DNA from: Carya illinoinensis
Taxonomy: Eukaryota; Streptophyta; Magnoliopsida; Fagales; Juglandaceae
Assembly: GCF_018687715.1 (NCBI RefSeq)
Contig: NC_056758.1
Span: 36,861,467 to 36,925,466 of the forward strand
Direction: 5' to 3'
DNA: 64,000 bases
In this document: in pieces, positions 9,902-20,942 of the stretch
How positions within the stretch are numbered: the stretch's first letter is position 1
Layout: each line of letters starts with the position of its first letter
Position numbers and translations under genes: made by a program
The notes under the pieces: model-generated
The model's database searches: none
What the model was told of the DNA's origin: nothing
What the model saw: the letters and a program-made list of their open reading frames with translations, nothing else

Positions 9902-11846
9902 TGTGTGTTTTTCCCCTTTATATTCTGCTAAAAGTTATATTTTTGCGACATATACAGAGGTGGGCTATTATCAGGAAGCGACGTGGCAAATTGAATGTGG
10001 GACCCAACTACTCTGGTTCACAACTTTCTGAAGCTCGGCGGGCAGCTCATCATGCAATGTCCCTAGCCCTTGATATGCCAGTTAAAAACTTAGCAGCAGC
10101 ACGCCCTGGTAATCCTTTACTCCATTTTATTCTACTTTTAGTTTATTGAAGTGACTGGGGAACAATATAACAAATAATCCTGGAGGACCTGCTTGATTTA
10201 TATGTCTGTTTCACTTTTAATGGATTTATTTGTGAGACTAATATATTTATTTTTTCACCCACAATTATGAATCTAGACACTTGATGGGTGCATTACTTCT
10301 TTTGTGGAGGACACACCTGTTTGAAAACCTACACTAGCTGTTTATCTGTTATCCCATAGGTTGTGGTGTGGTGTCAACGACAGCTGTGGTTTCCGAATAC
10401 TAGCCATCTATGTCTAGATAAGGCCACCACATCAAAGCTTCTTTGGTGGTTGATCCAACCCTTAACTATGCTTGAATTGTGTGGGGATCTTATATTTCTT
10501 TTTCATTTGGAGAATTTTTTTATGGGTAAGATGTTATATATCAATCTAAATATGGATTAAATTAATTTTTCTGGTACCGTTGGGATATGATTTTGACAAG
10601 GTGAGCAGATGATGTGTTCTGAGAGGACAAGACAAATGATGCGGTTCTTAAAACCTTTAAACTAGTACTACTTTATCTGGCTTGCGAGTCTACTAAGTTC
10701 TGCTGAACTGGACGGGATGATTATTACCATTTTCATGATTAGTTGCCTTCTATCTTTTGGTTTCTGATGTTTTGGATGCAGTTAATTTTACCTGTTTAAT
10801 TTGAATGATCTCTTCTTGAATTTGCAACAGCTGGCACAAATACACCCAGTAATTCTGTGCTTCCTCCTATAAGTACTGCCAGTGGCGTAATACAAGCCCA
10901 AGACCAGACTCAAGAAGGCTGTGACCCTACAAAATCTTCTCCGATTGGATCATTGGGTGCCATAGCAAAATCTCGAGTATCCTCTATAAAGCCCTCAACA
11001 AAGCCTACCATAGGTTCAGATTCTGCGTTGAGAGCAACTGCAGTTGCTGCTGGGGCCCGCATTATCTCTCCATCAGATGCTGCATCATTTTTTAAGGTTA
11101 CTCAAGCGAAGAGTGTTGTCCATCTCAAACCCACAGGTAGTTCTTCAACCAAATTGCCGATGCCTAGCGGCATGTCACTTCAGTCAGGGACTCAAAGTAA
11201 TGTACACTTTGTCTGTGCTGGCCCTGAAGCCAAACCATGTTCCTCTCATGCGGGCATGGTCACAAATATGGTTGCCTTGCCCACTGTTCTGGATACTCCA
11301 TCCGCTTTTGCCACTTCATCGAATATGTCATCTGAACAGACTGATGCTCTTATCTCTAGTCTGCCCTCTGAAGTCCTGCCAACGCAAGAGATGAAGACCA
11401 CAGAAGAGATCAAAGTTTCTACGCCAGTCTATTCACCCAAAAAAGAAGTTCTAGAAGATGGATCTTGTGGTTATCAAAATGTAGGGATAGAGCAAGTTAA
11501 AGAAGATAGAGCCCTTTCACCAGACATGGACGCTGAATCCAAGAAACAAAGGACTGATGTTAAAAACCCCGATGGTTCTTTGAACACAAAGACAGCGGAA
11601 AGTGATCGCATAGTTGTCGACAACCAGGCTGAGGCTAGACAAATCGAAAATGATAACGTTATGATGGGTTCGCCAGTTAGAGGTAACAATCATTCTGCTC
11701 TTGAGGTGAACTGTGAGAATCAAGGCACGCATGAGAGATGCGCAGATTCATCAACGACAATATCAGATGGATGCGGTGAAAAGCTGGAAGTCATGTGCAA
11801 AAATGAGGCTGGCAATGAGATTGAGGGGGAGGATAATGTCAAGTAA
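4967..11846 (+). CDS. DRMY1: Single-MYB/SANT nuclear protein, DRMY1-like
   Basis: Six exons give 634 residues: 4967-5037, 5241-5433, 7510-7596, 8576-8962, 9958-10108 and 10831-11846. All junctions are GT-AG and phases close exactly. The N-terminus (residues about 10-90) is a conserved plant block containing LLQRYTATTVLTLLQEVAH and DAREYQMLWHHLAYRHAL. A basic run (PPRRKRKPW) opens one MYB/SANT repeat at about residues 200-265. Its spaced tryptophans are seen in KPWSEAEDMEL, EGNWANIL and QRWAIIRKRRGK. The long C-terminal exon is Ser/Thr-rich and acidic with no domain I recognise. This layout matches Arabidopsis DRMY1 (At1g58220) and its paralogue At1g09710, which influence organ growth. The assignment is from memory of the family. 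The start was chosen as the first ATG giving the conserved N-terminus; a short upstream ORF overlaps it. Confidence 0.8.
5555..5645 (+). mobile_element. LINE 3'-tail remnant in intron 2 of the MYB gene
   Basis: CTCTTGTATATGTCCCCCAT, CTCGGGC and a terminal AATAGAATTTTCTTTAGCGATAAAAAAG resemble the 3' UTR and A-tail of plant L1 elements. The better-defined copy at 8241-8351 has the same layout. Only the tail is left; target-site duplications were not identified. Confidence 0.5.
5736..6015 (+). repeat. Imperfect tandem duplication in intron 2 of the MYB gene
   Basis: Two similar blocks, about 5736-5860 and 5873-6015, share in order GGTTGGTGTAGTGGTT, TATATGAC, CAAGTTATA, ATTATTGCATACTAGCT, TTGGCAC and CCTAGA.GATGCTTTAAAT. 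The copies have diverged by substitutions and small indels. Function unknown; it is intronic. Confidence 0.8.
6091..6300 (-). mobile_element. tRNA-derived SINE, copy 1 (internal A-box deletion)
   Basis: On the minus strand it carries the tRNA-like B box (GGTTCGAACC near 6244-6253), the body shared with the copy at 34155, and an A-rich tail at 6091-6099. Relative to the other two copies it lacks the stretch with the tRNA A box (GGCTCAAG.GGTAAAGG) between the CTTGGT and GGGGTT segments. It lies in intron 2 of the MYB gene. Confidence 0.75.
6312..6905 (-). mobile_element. 3' fragment of a LINE (L1-type) with reverse-transcriptase zinc-binding domain
   Basis: The minus strand encodes the zf-RVT region found at the C-terminus of plant L1 elements. 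VPSKVAFF lies near 6880, then MEWCFMCKKNGKTVD and LLLHCEVARALWNGIF, and a tail rich in leucine and tryptophan. A stop interrupts the segment upstream of MEWC. A typical LINE 3' UTR and an A-tail (T run on the plus strand at 6315-6330) follow. It is 5'-truncated and sits next to SINE copy 1. Confidence 0.8.
6906..7509. other. AT-rich remainder of intron 2
   Basis: The last 600 bases of intron 2 are AT-rich with simple CAT/ATC-rich stretches. No coding or RNA signal was seen before the acceptor at 7508-7509. Confidence 0.6.
8241..8351 (+). mobile_element. 5'-truncated LINE insertion with 16-bp target-site duplication
   Basis: A 111-bp LINE 3' end (CTTGTATATCTCCTGTATAC, CTTGGGC, then an A run at about 8330-8339) is flanked on both sides by the identical 16 bases AAGAAGAGGCTTTCCT (8225-8240 and 8352-8367). 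This is the signature of target-primed reverse transcription with extreme 5' truncation. It is in intron 3 of the MYB gene. Confidence 0.8.
9469..9542 (+). tRNA. tRNA-Glu (anticodon TTC) inside intron 4 of the MYB gene
   Basis: The 74-nt sequence folds as a full cloverleaf. The acceptor stem TCCGTTG/CAACGGA is perfect, the discriminator is A, and the T arm CCGGG-TTCAAAT-CCCGG is perfect. The anticodon loop GTTTCAC carries TTC. The anticodon stem (CCTGG/CCAGT) has one C:T mismatch at its outer pair. A-box-like and B-box (GGTTCAAATCC) promoters are present and a T4 tract follows at about 9544-9547. It is on the same strand as the host gene. It is probably a nuclear tRNA gene; the stem mismatch leaves a pseudogene possible. 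Confidence 0.85.
9828..9898 (+). repeat. (CT)n microsatellite, about 70 bp
   Basis: An uninterrupted CT/TC run lies 59 bases upstream of exon 5 of the MYB gene. It doubles as an extended pyrimidine tract for that intron's 3' end. Confidence 0.97.
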
Positions 11847-12666
11847 TTTGTACAATTTGTAAATTTAGATGTTAAAATATAGTGGAAATTAAATGGTGAG
11901 ATGAATATCTTTCTCAATGGTGTAAATTTTTTTCAAAAATTACTTCTGAGATAATGGCATTGCTTGGGATACAATGCAAATACAAATGCACACGTGCGTG
12001 CACATGTGCGCTACTGTGTGTATTAAGGTTATGGAAGGAAAAGAAAAGGGAAAACATATTGCATGCAGACATAAGACCGTCTTGCCATAAGCTGCAAGTG
12101 AAACTATTTACTTGAGATAAATCATAAAAATCTTTAGTTATTGGGACTCAAGTCTGATATACATGAGGTGGGATTATCGGACATTGTTTTTACATTTTGA
12201 GTAATACATGCAGTAGTGAAACATGCAAGAACTGTTCAGTCACTTTAAAAAAGAGTGGAGTCTATTATTAAAAAATTAATTTCTTTTCGTATGAATTTCA
12301 TATTTATTTATTTTTTTGAAAGGAATTATATGTCGTTTGCACGCTCACAAGTTACGATTGTAAGTATTATTTCTCAATGCAGAGGCAGGAATTATAACTG
12401 CAAGTCTCCAGTTAGAAATGTGCAATGAATCAAACATAAGTTATAACATCTGGACCTTTGATGGCCTTTAAAAACATAATTTGTTTAGTGCAGATGTTTT
12501 TATTTTCTAATTTTCGATGAATGCAATACAAAAAATCCGAACGGGATTAAACTTGTGATCTCCCTCTCGTTTATGAGATGTTTTTGAGGATTTAGCTTAC
12601 AAATCTTTTGCCTTTCCCTTCTTTTCCGGATTTTTTGATATGTACAACTTCGGAAAGGCTAATAAT
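11847..12666. other. Convergent intergenic region between the MYB and NET2 genes
   Basis: Both neighbouring genes end into this 820-bp gap, so it should carry both 3' UTRs and polyadenylation sites. A purine/pyrimidine alternating CACACGTGCGTGCACATGTG stretch lies at about 11989-12008. No ORF of note is present. Confidence 0.7.
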
Positions 12667-15600
12667 CTACGTGGGCAGCCCAGCAGCTAGATCACTGTAC
12701 TGTTTCTGCAGTGCTGGATTCACACACGAGAAGATTGATGGCTTTTGCTTCTTCAACTTGACCCCAAATAAGAAAGATCGCAAGGGAATTCTAGCCCCAG
12801 TTATGTAATATTTCTTTGACGCTGAAATCCCAAGTTCATCATCCAGTTGCGCCACTGTTTTCTCAACATCAACCTTCATTGCTCTTACACGGTTGAGGCC
12901 TGCTTGCAGTTCATCTGAAACCTTGTTGTTCTCCTGTTTCATGTTGAGAACCTCACCTTGAAACTTTGCAGCTTTATATTGACTAAGCTCTGTCTTTTCG
13001 GCTCTGGAATCTGCGTTGGATATTCTTGATATCTCATCTTGAATGTTGCACAAGGATGAGAATCTACTCTGAAGTTCTTCTTTCAGCAATGCATTATGCT
13101 CCATCCATAATGACAGTTCAGTTTGTATTTCTCTCAGGTGTCTGTATATTGGTCGGATATCTGATTTTCCTGTTTGGTGTTTACCACCTCCTTCTTGCTT
13201 CTTATGCTTTAGTTCCTTTAACTCTGCATGCAAATCCTGGATTGATGACTGGAACTTCTGTATCTGATGAACTGATGTGCTAAACCTCAACCAGAACTCT
13301 AGATTTTCCTCCAGGAGTCCATCAATATCTGAACGAACTTTCTCTTCAACAGGCGAAGTAGCATGCTTTTCATTATCCAGATTTTCCTTGACCTTATTTT
13401 CCTCCTCCTTAGTGAGAGTTGTTTCCAAGTTTGCGGGCGATTCCTTGGTTGTTTCTGTGGGTTCAAATGGTTGTTCACTAAATAAATCAGAAAGTGACTT
13501 TTGATTCTTGTTTGAAGATACGGTATCAGAGTTCTGGGAGGTAGCTGCTTGAGGTTTGCTTTCCTGCTGTATGTATTTATACTCCGGCGTAGTGTATGGA
13601 CTTGTTTGTGGGTTGCTTAATTTCCGAAGTAGAGTTTGGATCACCTCATCTTTTGAGACAATAGCACTCTTCAGTTCTCTTATCTGGATCCCCATTTCGC
13701 AGATGCTATCCCTGTTTTTATTCTCCACCTCACTCAGCTTCTTCCTTACTGACTTAAAATTGTGAAGAACTGAAGTGTACTCCTCTAGCAGAATCTTTTC
13801 CCTGTCCTCTAACCCCCTTACAAACAGCTTCCTCCAGATTGGCTGATCTTCTTCCTCCTCTGCCTCTAATTCCCGAGTCTCAATATCAAGATCCCCATCT
13901 ACTATTGGAGAAGAATCTTGCTTCTCATCTTTCTCCTGCTGCATTGGTTCCTCGGGGTTTTCGGGCATCAAACCAAGGTCATTGCTCGAGTCTGTTTGGT
14001 TTTCGTCTTCCACTGTGTTGGAATTGTTGAGAGCCAAAATCTCATCATCCTTCTTCTCTTCCTCTTCTGCCATCACCTCCTCTGAGATCACTGGCTCGTC
14101 CCTAGGAACCATCTTATCACTATTTTCGACCGACTTATTCTCCGGTTCTGCATCAGGAACAGCTTTCACTTCCTGGAGGAATTCCGTATCCTCGACCTTC
14201 TCATCCTGCTTCACAAGCTTCAGTTTCCCTGAAAGATTATCAAGGCCACAACTAGCTTCTGTGAAATGTGTCTGGAAATTGTTGCTTTGGTGCTCCACAC
14301 TTTGGTTAAGATTTTTTACTCTCCTCAACTCCTCCTCCAACTCTTTTAACTTTTTGCTCATAACATCTGAACTTTCCACCAGACTCTCCTTTTCCTCTTC
14401 CAATCTTCGAATGTGTGCCTGAAGCTCATCTGTTTCAGACCTTAGTCTCATCACCATAGCAGTCTGAGTAGCGAGAGAAGTTTCCAGAGTAGCAACCTTA
14501 TTTACAAGTTCATCAATCTTATCTGCTAGTTCCATTACAGTGAGTGAGGTTTTTGAATTCAAGTCAATCTGTTCCTCAATCTTCTGCCGTGGCAATTCCA
14601 TGCCATGGTCTTCTTGTTCCTCATCAATATTGATCCCTTGGTCTATATTCTTCAACTCTAGACTATTGCTCTCTAGGCAATCTGCTCGTTTGGAAAGGAA
14701 CTCGGCTTTGAGAGTCCCAAACTTCTTATGGGATTCCTCAATCCTTTGACGCTCTAGTCTTGCCTCTTCCGCTGTTTGCTCTTGTTTCTCTTGCAACTTA
14801 ACCAAGGTCTGTTGGCATGAATTCAAAGCCGTAGCAACCATCAAAGTTCGAGCTTCATCGTCTTCAATAACAGTGCCTACGCCAAACTCATCTTGCAAAT
14901 CGCTAACACTTTTATGCATTTGAGTGATTTGGCATTCAATTTCCCAGAACTTTTCATACGTGCGTTTATACAAGCTGTGTACAAACTCCTTTTCAGTTTG
15001 AAGTGCCAAGATTTCTTTGTGAAGCTTGTCGATCTCTTCTAATGCTTCCGTTTTGCTCAGTCCTGAACTCGGAACTGCAGCAGCGTTAGCAGTAGTACTA
15101 GCAGTTCTTTTAATGGGTTTTTGCCTTGAGACTAACATAGATTGGCTCCTCAAATCCTTCTTTGGAATGTCTGGGACTTTCGGAATGCTTGGTTTAGGGA
15201 CAGCGGCAACATCCTGGTCCTGATTGTTTGGATCATCCGAAGGAAAGGATGTTCCCGGCAGATTTTCTTCATCGTCATCCATTGCATACTGAGCCCTTTC
15301 GGGGAAAACTGTGGCAATGGTGCGGTTCGCACTTTGCAGTTCTTTCGAGAGGTGATCGTATCTCTCTGCCAGAGCTCTGTATGCCCGGAACGCTTCTTCC
15401 ACGAAGTTTATTAGCTCCGGCCTCCTCCTGTAGTACATCTCTGCCCTCTGTGCAAAGGAGTCCCCATCGTTGTCGATGATTTTGAGCGTTTCTTTCACCT
15501 TCTCCTCCAAATCTGTAATTATTATTATTATTTTTTTTTTTTAAATGCATTTTAACAGCTTCGATACTCTCAAAATACAAATGCATGATGTTCTTACAAA

Positions 15601-15997
15601 AGAAAAATCTGCATTACCCAACTGGGAATATCAGACACAAGCTCTCAATGTTCTTACGATAGCACATTGATCATTTTGATTTACGCACTCAGATCTATGA
15701 GTTACATAGATAGAAAATGGTAAGGAAAAATGAATTCGGGGAAATGGAGGAAAGCTTAAGCATTCGAAAGCAGAGACTTGAAAACAAAGAGGTAGAACCA
15801 AACGTGAGTCGGTGCAAACCAACAGAAAATTGCAGCAGTCTAAGATTGATTGAACAAGTCGATGAGATTGGCATTACGTATGAAAAGAATTTGAGCGGCA
15901 TACCTTGGAGGTTTTGTTCCAGCCATCTCGACTGCTTTGTCCTTATGTGGCTTGCCCACCACCATGAATATGCATTACTTGCTGCTCTGTGCAACAT
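12667..15997 (-). CDS. NET2: NETWORKED-2-type actin-binding NAB/KIP1 protein
   Basis: Two exons, 15997-15904 and 15512-12667, give 979 residues; the split codon is G|AT. The NET actin-binding (NAB) domain fills about residues 1-90. Hallmarks are NAYSWWWASHIRTKQSRWLE, NDGDSFAQRAEMYYRRRPEL and FRAYRALAERYDHLS. A proline-rich linker follows, then long coiled coils (about 210-470), an acidic Glu-rich stretch (about 490-600), more coiled coil, and a basic conserved C-terminus (GARIPLRSFLFGVKLKKQKP). NET2 proteins decorate actin filaments and, in Arabidopsis pollen tubes, link them to the plasma membrane through receptor kinases. Subfamily 2 is chosen from the ~950-residue length and the C-terminal block. 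The single intron falls inside the NAB domain. The first exon starts at the ATG giving MLHRAASNAYSWWW. Confidence 0.92.
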
Positions 15998-16449
15998 TCT
16001 CTCTCTCTCTAGAGGAGAGCCAAAGAGAAAGAGATGCTACCCAAGAGAAAAGCAACCCTGACCATGGCGGTGAAGGTGATTTTGATGTTGATGTCGTGAA
16101 CAAAACAGAAGATGGCAAAAGAGAAACAAAGCTTGGTAAAATGCCTGATCATGGACACGAACATGGAGGGGAGGATACTTCGCCCCGACTATAGAAGCTG
16201 GCATCCTTGAATAGCTTTAATTTTGTTGAGGCCTTAATAGGGATGTCCACGTGTCACATCTTGGCTTTGCCAATCTGACTACCTAGAATTAGAGGGGAAT
16301 TTTTTTGTTGGGTATGAAGATTCCAACATACCATGGAGTTGCTTAAATACAACACAATTTCTTAAACTCCTCGAAATTGAAATCAGAGGTCAGGTTTTTT
16401 CCAGGTAAGCATTTATCATTCTAGAATGTAGTAAAAGTGGAAAATGCCT

Positions 16450-16498
<49 letters not shown>

Positions 16499-18118
16499 AA
16501 TAAAAAATTAGATAATCATAATCCATAGAACTCTTACTCAAATTTACAAAAGGGAGAATGAATTATATAATAATAATCTTCTAAATGTGATAATTGTTAC
16601 TGTGGTAGAATATGAATTATTTAATTTAAATACAATAATTAATTTAATCCATAGAACTCTGTTAGGAATGGTATTAGGTATAGATGGGGTTGGAGGTTTT
16701 CTCACCCTATGTATGACAGACACGTTGATTGAAGACTTTTTCCTTTTCTCTTTTTATCTCCTAACATTGACTACTTGTCCTAACTGTAAGATTCACTGCA
16801 TGAAAGTTGAGGAACCATTGGTCACCCACCACTGCCACCAGACGCCGACTTAAACGACCCAACACTCTCACGTCAACACATGTTTAATGATGAGAAAGTT
16901 CTCCACGCTTTCCCTTTGCAGATACGAATGTTGTCGGCTCTGCTGAACTCCATTTTCTTCCTTATAGCATACATGTGAACTTGGATAGAGAAACGGAATG
17001 AAGTTGTTCACTTTCGAGTTATTATTATTATAATTAAATTATAATATACAACATAAACTATAAGGAAAATGATATGCCCCTCTTGAAATTACCGTTCGGA
17101 TATTTTATTTTATTTTTTATTGTTAAAAAAAATGACTATTAATAAAGTGTATATTTTTATTTTTAAAAAATGTTTGAAAGAAAAATAAATAAATAAAAAG
17201 GTATAATTTGAACTGGTGGTAAGTTTGAGAGGACAAATTCATGGAACTGAACATCACCCTAAACTAAATTGGAAAAATAGTTGTAAATATTGTAGCTTTT
17301 TAATACTTTGGAGTATTCATTTGAACCCCTTTATATAGTTGGGAATCAGCATTGCAAAATGGTGTTTTTTAAGTAGAGGGTACACTATATATTTTACCCC
17401 AGAAATATGGTATCTTTCACAAACTTCATGCTCTGAGGGATAGTATCTTTCACAAGAAAGACAACACGCCATCATTCCCCTACGGTTATTTACCATTTAG
17501 AGAGACACAGAGACTCCATTTTATGTACAATCATCTTAATATTAACATAATATTTACAGTCATCTTACAATCAACAGTCACATTAACATATAACAAATGC
17601 CTCCTTCCTATATGTACATCAAAGAATTATGGGCACACACTCCTACTACACGCTTTTTCCTTCACCACCTTAACTTTCTATCCAACTCACACCAATTGCT
17701 TTTCTTCTTTTTTTTTTTTTCCCCATTTTTTTCTGTCTAAGAATTCTCATTACCATTACATCACACTTTTATATACATGTTCAAACTCAGATGGCAAAGC
17801 AGCAGGTAAGAAGGCAGCAGCTCAGTCCTTCGCCGTCAAACTGGATAGGAGCTGTGAGAAAGGAAGTTCTCTCCCAGCACTGAGAGCTACACCCATCCCT
17901 CATACTTCGCCATTGCTGCTCTTTGGAATTATATCAGGTTGGACCTGACATCAGCAAATCCTTGCTCTACTAGTACCATCAAACTATGCACATCTCTTTC
18001 CTTTTTTTAACTTCTTTTCCTTTTTTTTATTGCTTCTTCAACTGTACATAAAATTTATAACTCATGACAGAAGCAGCATCATAAGCACCAATAGTTGATC
18101 ACCAGCAGTCCATGGAAG
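15998..18118. other. Intergenic region upstream of NET2
   Basis: The first ~200 bases probably hold the NET2 leader and promoter. The rest is AT-rich, with an AT microsatellite at about 16457-16495. A short plus-strand stretch at about 17790-17910 opens MAKQQVRRQQ and stops after about 30 codons. It is not supported as a gene. The right end probably carries the 3' UTR of the next minus-strand gene. Confidence 0.5.
16457..16495. repeat. (AT)n microsatellite
   Basis: About 19 AT units in an intergenic position upstream of NET2. Confidence 0.95.
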
Positions 18119-19697
18119 TTAGCGGCTTTGAAGAGAAGAGAGCCACTGTTCCATATATTTCTCGCTCTCTGCACATTGAAGCAAAATGCAAAAAAGGAGT
18201 GAGTATGAGTAATAAGCACATTGGAAATGTCTGCAGAGAATGCCCACGAGTCAAAACAAAACATAGATGATGCATGAAGACTTTACTTGGTAGGATATAC
18301 AGAGTTGGAGAGCTTGCTAGGTATTCCTTAAATCCCATACTATATATAATCTAATTATCCTATCGATTTGGCTGTGCTAATATTAACAACAATACTCGTA
18401 CATATCCAGGAAGCCCCGGGTCTTGAATTCACTCCTCTTACATTATTAGCAACTGTGTCATGTACCAGCAGACTTTACCATTACGTTAAATGTATTAGCC
18501 TATATCAGTCAAATTAATTAAAAAGACTTCATACTTTGTATGTTTATATCACAAGCATCTTAATAGAAAGTGATAACATCCATAGTGCTTTCTTCTATAT
18601 CAAGTCAATTAAAAGAACAAGTTATATAAGCCACATTTGATGATAAGCATTTTCTCAGCTCCATGAAAGATGCAAACATTCAACATCCAATTGAAAAGTT
18701 GAAAGAAGGCAGCTTCTTTAAATGAGTTTCACAGATTTCTTTTTTCTTTCATTGACGAGTTTCACAAATTTCCATTTTCCTCTGCCGCATTTTTATGGGT
18801 ACAGGAAGTACTAAATTAAGCTATTGCTCATGGAATCCACATAACCTATATCAGAGCCTAGGGACACCAATCACTCCACAGCCCATTGCATTTTTGCATT
18901 CGGGTCTCAACATTTTTGGGTAACTCAAGGTCAGTGCATCAGGGCTTGGCAGAACTTATTTGAATGGTGTTGCTTCCTACATGAATTTCTCCCACTTTCT
19001 ATTATTAATTTATTATGATCCAGATATAGTAAGTTTTTTTATGCACATTGAACGCCAAGTAAATTGACAGGCTCTATTAGGCAGTCAAATTCTCTATATG
19101 AATCAACAATTCGAAGCAATTATAAGATTCTCCTTTATACATAAAGGAAAACCATCTCAACCCCAATAATAGAAATTCTAGTCAGCAGGTAAACAATGAA
19201 AACAAGAACATGACGAAGAAGAAGTATCTCTTACCATCTGAATAACTATCTGGGATGTTGCCAACAGTGCTCAAAATGTTCTTCTTTGAATCCTCCACCA
19301 GATCATTGTAACCGTGCCCATAGCATGGAACCAGCACAGCAAAACTGTCGTCAGGATCATCATCACTCTGGAACCCATGGCCATGAGGCTCCAACCATCC
19401 GATTGACCAATCTGAATCATCAGACTCTGTAACTGAAACACACCCCCCATCAGATGGGACAAGAACAACATCATACTCCCTATCGATCTTCCGCTCTTCC
19501 CGACTATGCCATTTCCGCTTCACCCTTCTCGATGAGGAGGCTATATTGGCTCGTTGCACCGTAGGAAATTTCAAAGCATCGGAATCCAACATAGTCGAAT
19601 CAGATGAAGAATTTATAGAGGATTTATTGGAGATACCAGGCTCCTGATGCTTCCCACTCCACCGCCACCATGAAAGATTGGTAAAAGCCACGGCCAT
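18119..19697 (-). CDS. Small plant protein of unknown function, two exons
   Basis: Exons 19697-19235 and 18168-18119 give 170 residues with a clean G|GTAAGAG donor, a CAG acceptor and matched phases. The second exon has only 15 codons plus the stop and ends in YMEQWLSSLQ. The first exon starts MAVAFTNLSWWRWSGKHQEP and has a basic patch (SSSRRVKRKWHSREERK, about residues 55-75). It then becomes acidic and Ser/Asp-rich around WSIGWLEPHGHGFQSDDDPD. The basic patch could be a nuclear signal. I recognise it only as a conserved-looking plant protein and do not assign a function. An upstream ATG ten codons earlier is in frame, but an AG just before MAVAF suggests a leader intron. Confidence 0.7.
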
Positions 19698-20933
19698 AAA
19701 TTCACCTAAAAATCCTAGGCAATGCAATTAATCCCTTTATCTCTAATGCCCGGTGCTTGGAAGCGAAAAAAAGATAAGAAATGGTTTCCGCCTCGTGCAC
19801 GAATCTTCACTGAAAATAATATGATCGATGAACGTACGTCAATATCCGAACTTTATATGGAAGCTCAATCAGGAGTTAGCAATAGAAAATAACTGGAAAA
19901 ATAAAAATGTACTCACTTACATGAGCCCTATGTAGCAAAACTATAGCTTTTCGTAAAAAACTTTATAAAGTTTGGTTGCAGGGAAATCAGAGAAAAAGAC
20001 AGAAGCAATGAGACCTACAAAATCGTCTTGTTTGATCAATTGCAAAGTGCTGACAAGTCTTTGGCTTAGTCAATACGTATTGGATTGGCTTTTTGGATTA
20101 ACAAACAATAAAAAATATACAAAAACTCAAATTTTCCCTATCTCTCTTTCCTCCAGATTTTCTCGGAACCAAACATAGGCATATGGGTATCATATAATTT
20201 AGACACATAGTTACATAAACATCTACTAAGTCATCTTTCCTAAAGAAGAAAACAAGCATTTATCGAATTTGGGGCTCAAAATGCAATGAACAACGCAGAG
20301 TCGGAGATACGGAGAACCAAAAAAAAAAAAAAAAAATCTCAAAGAACCCACCTGACTTAAAAAACTTGTTCACACGGCCAAATCTTTTTCATATTATTGT
20401 CATTTTTAAAAGATCAATCTCTCTCATTAGCTAAATCATCAAAAGAATCAAAACCCATGTTTTTTATTTCGGATTTGCAATCAAAATATCACCGAAATCA
20501 CCACGGATGGGTTGAAGTAAAATACAAAATCAAACACATATCAACTAAATTATATTCAAAAACATCGAGACTTCATATATATATTATTCGATTCTACGGG
20601 ACCTGCGAAACAAGAACGATAGCGAAAGCTACCTTTTGCTCGTAGAAGCCCAAGTATCCCAACATACGAAATGAAAAAAAGCCTAAATTCATGCCGTGTC
20701 GCTCAGACTTCGAATATTTGACGAAGATTCAATGCACCCAAAAAAAGGAAAACAGAAAGACAAGTAAATAAAAAAGACTTTATTTCAGATATATTGAGCC
20801 AAGATTTACATTTGGCAATGGAATCTCAGGCCTTTATCCCTCGCCGTTCTACGTAAAGAAAAAGATTTAAGGGCAGAGCAGGAGAGAATTCCGGGAAGGT
20901 GGGGAGAGAGCGGGGCGAAGGCAGGGGCGGTTC

Positions 20934-20942
20934 TATATATGG
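20934..20942 (-). promoter_or_regulatory. Candidate TATA box for the 170-residue protein gene
   Basis: The minus strand reads CCATATATAG about 1.2 kb above the start codon. A CT-rich, leader-like sequence lies just downstream at about 20860-20930. This fits a promoter followed by a 5' UTR with one intron. Inferred from motifs only. Confidence 0.35.

Noticed and set aside
9749..10031. Plus-strand frames rich in Leu-Ser repeats
   Set aside because: They come from the CT microsatellite and the following MYB exon 5 read in a wrong frame.
13982..14422. A 146-codon plus-strand frame, Ser-rich
   Set aside because: It is antisense to the NET2 coiled-coil exon. Serine richness mirrors Glu/Lys codons on the real strand.
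15717..16061. A 114-codon plus-strand frame
   Set aside because: It lies over NET2 exon 1 and its intron on the other strand and has no domain.
17523..17948. A 141-codon plus-strand frame
   Set aside because: Low-complexity composition with Phe/Thr/Tyr runs, no recognisable domain and no splice partner. More likely the 3' region of the minus-strand gene.
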